From assembly GCA_947492105.1 (NCBI GenBank), contig CANLMN010000001.1, positions 248,001-312,000 on the forward strand: a DNA stretch of 64,000 nt, written 5' to 3'. The stretch's first letter is position 1; every line of letters begins with the position of its first letter. This DNA is from an uncultured Aquimarina sp. (lineage in GTDB: Bacteria > Bacteroidota > Bacteroidia > Flavobacteriales > Flavobacteriaceae). Positions 59,565 to 64,000 of this stretch are shown here, in pieces. Under the pieces are notes generated by a model. It worked only from the letters and a program-made list of their open reading frames with translations. It had not been told where the DNA came from and did no database searches. Position numbers and translations under genes: made by a program.

Positions 59565-60005
59565 TTACTGAATTGTAATCAAACGCTTAGGCTGTTCTTT
59601 TGCTTCTTCTCGTTTTGGCAAACTAACTGTTAAGATTCCGCTTGCATAATTTGCCGAAATATCCGCAGTATGTATCGATTCTGGGATGGTAAATGTCCTT
59701 TTGAAACCATCGTAGCTAAACTCTTTGCGTGTGAATGTTCGCTGAATATCCTCTCCAGACTCCTCAGGTTTTTCCTCGGAAGCTATTGTGAGCACCTCTT
59801 TGTCTAGTGTAATCTCAAAATCTTCTTTTACTTTTCCAGGCGCAGCAAGGTACACAAGAAAGGCATCTTCTGTCTCTTCTATATTAACCGCTGGGGTTTG
59901 ACGTCCGATTCTCTCATTATTGGCAATCCCTCCAAACCAATCTGTCTTTAAGATATCTTCAAATAAAAATGGTAAATTATTCGGTGTTCTCTTTACTAAA
60001 CTCAT
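59565..60005 (-). CDS. Small heat-shock protein, Hsp20/alpha-crystallin family
   Basis: A 146-residue chaperone. The N-terminal arm (NNLPFLFEDILKTDWFGG) precedes the alpha-crystallin domain, about residues 38-138. Typical parts are TPAVNIEETEDAFLVYLAAPG, the EVLTIASEEK strand, FSYDGFKRTFTIPESI and the GILTVSLPK motif near 128-136. The C-terminus ends in LITIQ, with an I-x-I-type motif. It binds unfolding proteins under heat or other stress in the cytoplasm. The gene is monocistronic, with a terminator right after a microsatellite. Confidence 0.95.
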   Translation of the reverse strand: MSLVKRTPNNLPFLFEDILKTDWFGGIANNERIGRQTPAVNIEETEDAFLVYLAAPGKVKEDFEITLDKEVLTIASEEKPEESGEDIQRTFTRKEFSYDGFKRTFTIPESIHTADISANYASGILTVSLPKREEAKEQPKRLITIQ

Positions 60006-60126
60006 AACTATATATTTTTTTGGTTATTTTAAATTTTACTTCTGATAACCTTTATGCAAAGTATGAACCATTAGAAAATATATGTCAAAATGTCATTTTT
60101 AGAACTCAAACATATGTCAAAATGTC

Positions 60127-60540
60127 TTAACCACGCTTTTTCGCCTTCTTCATACCTTTCAGTAATGACACAACTTCATTCGCATTTGAGAGTTCTGCGT
60201 ATTGTAAAGCTGTCCTCCCCCTAGGGTCTCTAACCTTAATCTTTGCGCCATTTGCAATAAGCAGCTTTGCTATCTCCAAATGATTATATCGGGCAGCATA
60301 CATTAATGGAGTTTTTTCATGAGAGTACGCATTGACATCACTCCCCATCTCTATTAATTTTTTGACCATTTCGAAATCTCCTTTGGCGATTGCCAAACAA
60401 AATGGACTCACTCCTTTTACACTCACCACTTGGACTTGATAGGAATCCCCAACTACAGGATGCATAGGGCTTGCATGCGCTTTTATAGAATTAGTAATTC
60501 CAAATACCATCAAGGCAAAAAATAAAAATGTTCGTTTCAT
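60127..60540 (-). CDS. Secreted ankyrin-repeat protein
   Basis: A 137-residue exported protein. The signal peptide is MKRTFLFFALMVFGITN to KAHA. The mature part contains about three ankyrin repeats: SPFCLAIAKGDFEMVKKLIE, TPLMYAARYNHLEIAKLLIA (with the classic TPLxxAA motif) and GRTALQYAELSNANEVVSLL. The C-terminus is basic (KKAKKRG). It may act in protein-protein contacts in the periplasm. It lies 122 bp upstream of the Hsp20 gene on the same strand; the Hsp20 start has its own gap, so cotranscription is possible but unsure. Confidence 0.85.
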   Translation of the reverse strand: MKRTFLFFALMVFGITNSIKAHASPMHPVVGDSYQVQVVSVKGVSPFCLAIAKGDFEMVKKLIEMGSDVNAYSHEKTPLMYAARYNHLEIAKLLIANGAKIKVRDPRGRTALQYAELSNANEVVSLLKGMKKAKKRG

Positions 60541-61352
60541 GATTGTTTAAATTTTGAATGAATAAATGAATGATTACTCAAAAAGAAACAGGTTGATTAG
60601 ACCTCTTTTTAGTATTCTTTTAAAAAATTAATCACTACTCTTATAGACACAGTTATGTGTTTTTTGTTACAGTTATAAAAAACTATTTTCAAAAAAAACA
60701 TTCAAATATTCAGAATTATCTAGAAAATATTCGCTTTTTTAAAGCAAACAAAAATCATGAATACACGATCTTGTACTCTCAAACCGCAAAGGAATAACGT
60801 CAAAAACTAAACTTAGTCTATTTTTATTTTTCAAAACGTTCCTTGTATCGAACTCAAAAAACATGATAAAAAAATCCGTTTTCGGTAGGAAAACGGATTG
60901 GCCAAGAAACTGTATTTGTAACTACTCAAACTAAAATTCTCTCGGCTGTTTTTTATATACTGTTCACAAAATCCTTAATAAACAGATTTTGCTCCTCCTA
61001 TATCACTTCAAAAATTCACAGGCGCAAATAAAATCAAATAATTACATTTAAATACCACAAAAAACAACAATAACGCAAAATTAACATCTTTATACTACTC
61101 AAAATTAACACATAACCATATTTATACAATAACACAACAACAACCAAGAATCTATTAAACTTTGGATTCTTTTAAAAAAAAAGAATCTAGCTATTCCCAC
61201 AAAAAAGCAACCACAGCGAGCACTCCCCCCCTTCTCACAACATCAAATCAAAATCTCAGTAACATTTTGTCATCCAAACACCCCTCCAAAGCATCGAAGC
61301 CTTGATAGCTCAAGTATTGAGACTTTTTTCTTTGATCGATTCAGAATCTTAT
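60541..61352. other. AT-rich intergenic region with an orphan terminator
   Basis: About 810 bp between the ankyrin gene start and the gpmI promoter. The only clear feature is a minus-strand terminator hairpin at 60869-60899. No open frame of note lies on either strand before it, so a small RNA is possible. Confidence 0.45.
60869..60899 (-). terminator. Orphan minus-strand terminator
   Basis: Arms AATCCGTTTTC and GAAAACGGATT with a 5-nt loop. On the minus strand it is followed by T7. No gene is visible directly upstream on that strand. Confidence 0.75.
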
Positions 61353-61360
61353 TATCTTTG
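61331..61360 (+). promoter_or_regulatory. gpmI promoter: TTTG and TATCTTTG
   Basis: A -33 TTTG at 61331-61334 and a -7 TATCTTTG at 61353-61360 with 18 bp between. The leader to the ATG at 61385 is about 20 nt. This is the clearest promoter in the window. Confidence 0.8.
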
Positions 61361-61384
61361 GACACCACTAAATTTTTCTTAAAA

Positions 61385-62899
61385 ATGAACAAAAAAGTTA
61401 TTCTGATGATTCTTGATGGATGGGGAACCTCTCCAGACCCAAAAGTATCAGCAATTGATCATGCTCAAACACCATTTATAGACGGTTTATACTCCAAATA
61501 CCCCAATGCTTCATTGCGCACGGATGGTCTCCACGTTGGGCTGCCAGAAGGACAAATGGGCAATAGCGAGGTAGGTCACATGAACCTAGGTGCGGGACGA
61601 ATTGTGTATCAGGATTTGGCCAAAATCAACTTGGCTATTGAAAATAATACCCTCAAGGACGAAAAAGTTCTGAAAGATGCCTTACTACATGCCAAAGAAC
61701 ATAACAAAAAAATACACTTACTCGGCTTGGTTAGTGACGGCGGTGTACACTCACATATTTCTCATATCAAAGGCTTGTTAGACGCCGCAGATAGTTACGG
61801 TCTCGAAGAGGTATTCGTACATGCATTTACAGACGGTCGCGATGTAGACCCAAAATCTGGCAAAAGCCACTTGGAAACATTGCAAAACCATATGGCAAAA
61901 ACGACTGGAAAAATTGCTACTGTGATTGGTCGCTACTACGCCATGGATCGTGACAAAAGATGGGAACGTGTACAACTTGCACACGACTTGGTCGTAAATA
62001 ATACAGGAACTCATAGCGAAAATATCCTTGCTAGTATGCAAGAAAACTATGATAATGATATTACTGACGAATTTGTTCAACCTATTGTTGCCACAGAAAA
62101 CGGACAGCCCATAGCAAAAATAGAAGCTGATGATGTTGTTATTTTCTTTAACTTCAGAACAGATCGCGGTCGTGAGCTAACAGAAATGTTATCACAAAAT
62201 GACATGCCAGAATATCATACGCACAAATTGCCACTTTACTATGTAACAATGACCAATTATGATGAAAACTTCAATAACATCAAGGTCATTTATAACAAAG
62301 ACAACATCACCGAAACTCTTGGAGAAGTATTGTCAAAAGCAGGCAAAAAACAAATCCGTATTGCTGAAACCGAAAAATATCCACACGTGACATTTTTCTT
62401 TTCTGGAGGTCAAGAGACTCCCTTTGAAGGAGAAAGTCGGATCCTAAGAAATTCTCCTAAGGTTGCTACCTATGACCTAAAACCAGAAATGAGCGCCTAT
62501 GAATTACGGGATGCACTAATCCCTGAGTTAGAAAAAGAAGATACTGACTTTGTCTGTCTTAATTTTGCCAATGGTGATATGGTGGGACATACTGGTATTA
62601 TGGATGCTGCTATCAAAGCCTGTGAAGCAGTGGATGAATGTGTCAAAGATGTTGTCACTACAGCACTTGATCATGGATATTCTACAATTCTTATCGCCGA
62701 TCACGGAAATTGTGAAACCATGATTAATCCAGACGGAAGCCCAAATACGGCTCATACCACGAATCCAGTACCCGTTATCCTAATTGACAAAGAACTCAAA
62801 GCAATTAATGATGGTGTACTAGGAGACGTTGCTCCTACAATCTTAAAACTGATTGGTGTTGCACAACCTGATGCAATGACACAGCATTCGCTCGTATAA
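61385..62899 (+). CDS. gpmI: 2,3-bisphosphoglycerate-independent phosphoglycerate mutase
   Basis: A 504-residue alkaline-phosphatase-superfamily enzyme that interconverts 3- and 2-phosphoglycerate in glycolysis and gluconeogenesis, using two metal ions. MILDGWG near residue 8 gives the first metal ligands, and GNSEVGHMNLGAGR near 60-73 contains the phosphorylated Ser. HAFTDGRDVDP, FFNFRTDRGREL and a C-terminal DHGNCE ... NTAHTTNPVP block complete the site. The ATG at 61385 is chosen: the frame opening at 61358 begins inside the promoter. Monocistronic, with a strong palindrome downstream. Confidence 0.95.
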   Translation: MNKKVILMILDGWGTSPDPKVSAIDHAQTPFIDGLYSKYPNASLRTDGLHVGLPEGQMGNSEVGHMNLGAGRIVYQDLAKINLAIENNTLKDEKVLKDALLHAKEHNKKIHLLGLVSDGGVHSHISHIKGLLDAADSYGLEEVFVHAFTDGRDVDPKSGKSHLETLQNHMAKTTGKIATVIGRYYAMDRDKRWERVQLAHDLVVNNTGTHSENILASMQENYDNDITDEFVQPIVATENGQPIAKIEADDVVIFFNFRTDRGRELTEMLSQNDMPEYHTHKLPLYYVTMTNYDENFNNIKVIYNKDNITETLGEVLSKAGKKQIRIAETEKYPHVTFFFSGGQETPFEGESRILRNSPKVATYDLKPEMSAYELRDALIPELEKEDTDFVCLNFANGDMVGHTGIMDAAIKACEAVDECVKDVVTTALDHGYSTILIADHGNCETMINPDGSPNTAHTTNPVPVILIDKELKAINDGVLGDVAPTILKLIGVAQPDAMTQHSLV

Positions 62900-62920
62900 T
62901 TATTAAGATAATTATACCTA

Positions 62921-62976
62921 TCAATACAGAAACACCCCTGTTCTTTTATAAAAGAACAGGGGTGTTTCTGTATTGA
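62921..62976. terminator. Perfect 56-bp palindrome, probable bidirectional terminator
   Basis: Both 28-nt halves are exact reverse complements with no loop; the centre is TTCTTTTATAAAAGAA and the outer part TCAATACAGAAACACCCC. It starts 21 bp after the gpmI stop. It lacks a T run in either direction, so folding strength rather than poly-U would drive termination. Confidence 0.8.
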
Positions 62977-63034
62977 TGTCTTTCTACATGTTAAAAAATC
63001 AAACCACCGTCATCCGTATCCCCTTTAGCATATA

Positions 63035-63130
63035 CTTGTAGACTTAAAATAATTTGAACTATTTTTCGGTGCTTTAAGCCATAAAATTCAAGTATAGACA
63101 ATAGTTCAAGCTCCATTAAATAACAAAAAA
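63035..63130 (-). repeat. Intergenic repeat family C, copy 4 (inverted)
   Basis: Reverse-strand matches to family C: AAATAATTTGAACTATTTTT, CCATAAAATTCAAGTATAG and AAAAAAAGTAGAAGAAG. The central hairpin is altered. Confidence 0.55.
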
Positions 63131-63274
63131 AGTAGAAGAAGAAACGAATTTATAGCCACCCAAGCTACCCATAGTCTACCAATTACATAAAACTAACTTA
63201 TCCTCAACCTTAAAATTACAAGTACATATCACATAGAGCACTACACTTTATCCTCCTTTTAGGTATTTTCTTCG

Positions 63275-63282
63275 TAAATTTG
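63275..63282 (+). promoter_or_regulatory. Candidate map -7 box TAAATTTG
   Basis: TAnnTTTG element 182 bp before the ATG at 63465. If used, the map mRNA has a long leader of about 175 nt. Confidence 0.4.
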
Positions 63283-63464
63283 CATTCGCTAAGACCAAAC
63301 ACTAATTCTGACGCCTCTAAATACGCTTTTTTTACCCATTTAATATTGAAATAGCGCGTCTAATCCGTTTAGAAAATTTAGAGATATCTAAAAAAACAAG
63401 AATTCGGCGAAACATCATTCGCTTGATTCGTTTAAAAAGATATTAGAATTAAAATAAAAACATT

Positions 63465-64000
63465 ATGATCATAACCAAAAATCGAGAAGAAATTGAACTC
63501 ATGCGCGAAAGCGCTTTGATTGTTTCCAAAACATTAGGAATGCTAGCTAAAGAGGTGAAGCCTGGAGTTACCACATTAAAACTTGACAAACTAGCAGAAG
63601 AATTCATCAGAGAACAGGGTGCCATCCCCGGTTTCTTGGGGTTATACGATTTCCCTAACACATTATGTATGAGTCCAAACGCACAGGTAGTACACGGCAT
63701 ACCAAATAATACTCCATTAGAAGAAGGAGATATCATTTCTATCGACTGCGGCGCACTCAAAAATGATTTTTACGGAGATCACGCCTACACTTTTGAGGTA
63801 GGTGAGGTGTCACCAGAGATCAAAAAACTACTCGAAGTTACTAAAGCTTCTTTATATGTAGGAATAGCAGAATTCAAAATAAACAATCGTGTTGGAGACC
63901 TCGGTTATGCCATTCAGGAATTCACAGAAGCACATGGTTATGGTGTAGTTCGTGAACTAGTAGGTCATGGTCTAGGTCGCAAAATGCATGAGGATCCCGA
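63465..64000 (+). CDS. map: Methionine aminopeptidase type I (partial, runs off the window)
   Basis: The first 178 residues of a type I methionine aminopeptidase, which removes the N-terminal Met of new proteins. Family landmarks are IITKNREEIELMRESALIV at the start, GLYDFPNTLCMSPNAQVVHG with the active-site His, SIDCGALKNDFYGDHAYTF with the two metal-binding Asp residues, and LVGHGLGRKMHEDP with the metal-binding His. The gene continues beyond 64000. The start at 63465 fits the family. Confidence 0.95.
   Translation, partial: MIITKNREEIELMRESALIVSKTLGMLAKEVKPGVTTLKLDKLAEEFIREQGAIPGFLGLYDFPNTLCMSPNAQVVHGIPNNTPLEEGDIISIDCGALKNDFYGDHAYTFEVGEVSPEIKKLLEVTKASLYVGIAEFKINNRVGDLGYAIQEFTEAHGYGVVRELVGHGLGRKMHEDP

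Larger units (their letters stand above)
62900..63464. other. Intergenic region between gpmI and map
   Basis: Contains a perfect 56-bp palindrome (62921-62976), an inverted family C repeat (about 63035-63130) and the map promoter region. No gene was recognised. Confidence 0.6.

Noticed and set aside
61358-61384. TTG at 61358 as the gpmI start
   Set aside because: It lies inside the TATCTTTG promoter box; the ATG at 61385 gives the normal N-terminus.
1-64000. CRISPR arrays, tRNA, rRNA and prophage genes
   Set aside because: No regularly spaced 20-40 bp repeats, no cloverleaf with anticodon, no rRNA-like conserved blocks and no phage structural genes were seen.

Overview
The window looks like a chromosome segment of a marine member of the Flavobacteriaceae (Bacteroidota), close in style to Aquimarina or Kordia; the genus is a guess. 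The reasons are AT-rich DNA, promoters of the TAnnTTTG type (for example at 22106 and 61353), no clear Shine-Dalgarno sites, type IX secretion sorting domains (genes ending at 13221 and 52279), PRiA4_ORF3, COX15 and CstB-like proteins, and many lipoproteins with Ser/Gly-Cys lipoboxes.

Layout. 0.3-10.5 kb: a cell-surface glycan cluster with eight glycosyltransferase-type genes in three paralogous pairs plus two GT4-type enzymes, a NodB deacetylase and a racemase-like protein. 10.8-11.9 kb: a decayed IS1595-family insertion sequence with an 8-bp target duplication. 12-18.3 kb: secreted proteins, including a DUF5648 lipoprotein, a T9SS-exported metalloprotease-like protein whose zinc motif has lost its catalytic Glu, and a divergent astacin lipoprotein with six exact-length 55-residue repeats. 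18.8-23.8 kb: housekeeping genes (tsaC, cca, ctaA, a PRiA4_ORF3 protein, NdpA-like). 24.6-27.9 kb: DUF983, a Crp/Fnr regulator and a SulP permease. 28.6-35.3 kb: an accessory island of stress-type small genes, a DUF421 gene broken by a stop codon, two SDR enzymes and an IS630 remnant. 35.3-37.8 kb: an outer-membrane barrel and a periplasmic cupin that carries the DddY-type DMSP lyase signature. 38.4-44.8 kb: sulfur and redox genes (persulfide dioxygenase-rhodanese, HMA protein, TPMT-like methyltransferase, second Crp/Fnr regulator, sterol-desaturase-like protein, DUF2892). 45-47.5 kb: Lrp regulator, aminotransferase and RidA. 49.4-54.3 kb: a large T9SS type-B cargo protein and uvrB. 55.5-59.4 kb: a tight four-gene lipid operon (two alpha/beta hydrolases, a cyclopropane-synthase-type methyltransferase, a QxxHH fatty acid desaturase). 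59.5-64 kb: Hsp20, an ankyrin protein, gpmI and the start of map.

Two layers cut across the genes. First, at least 17 copies of imperfectly palindromic intergenic repeats, about 90-170 bp long, belong to three related families (here A, B, C) that share a central hairpin of the type CATAGCC-TT-GGCTATG; a fourth palindrome (D) is similar in style. Second, a dyad GTAAC-N4-GTTAC occurs near the Crp/Fnr and sulfur genes (24312, 38341, 42906, 43527) and is a good candidate operator for the two Crp/Fnr paralogues. The most promising biology is the DddY-like gene with its porin partner, next to a sulfur-handling regulon, and the uncharacterised lipid-modification operon.

No tRNA, rRNA, CRISPR array or prophage was recognised. 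All functions are read from motifs and family memory, without database searches.
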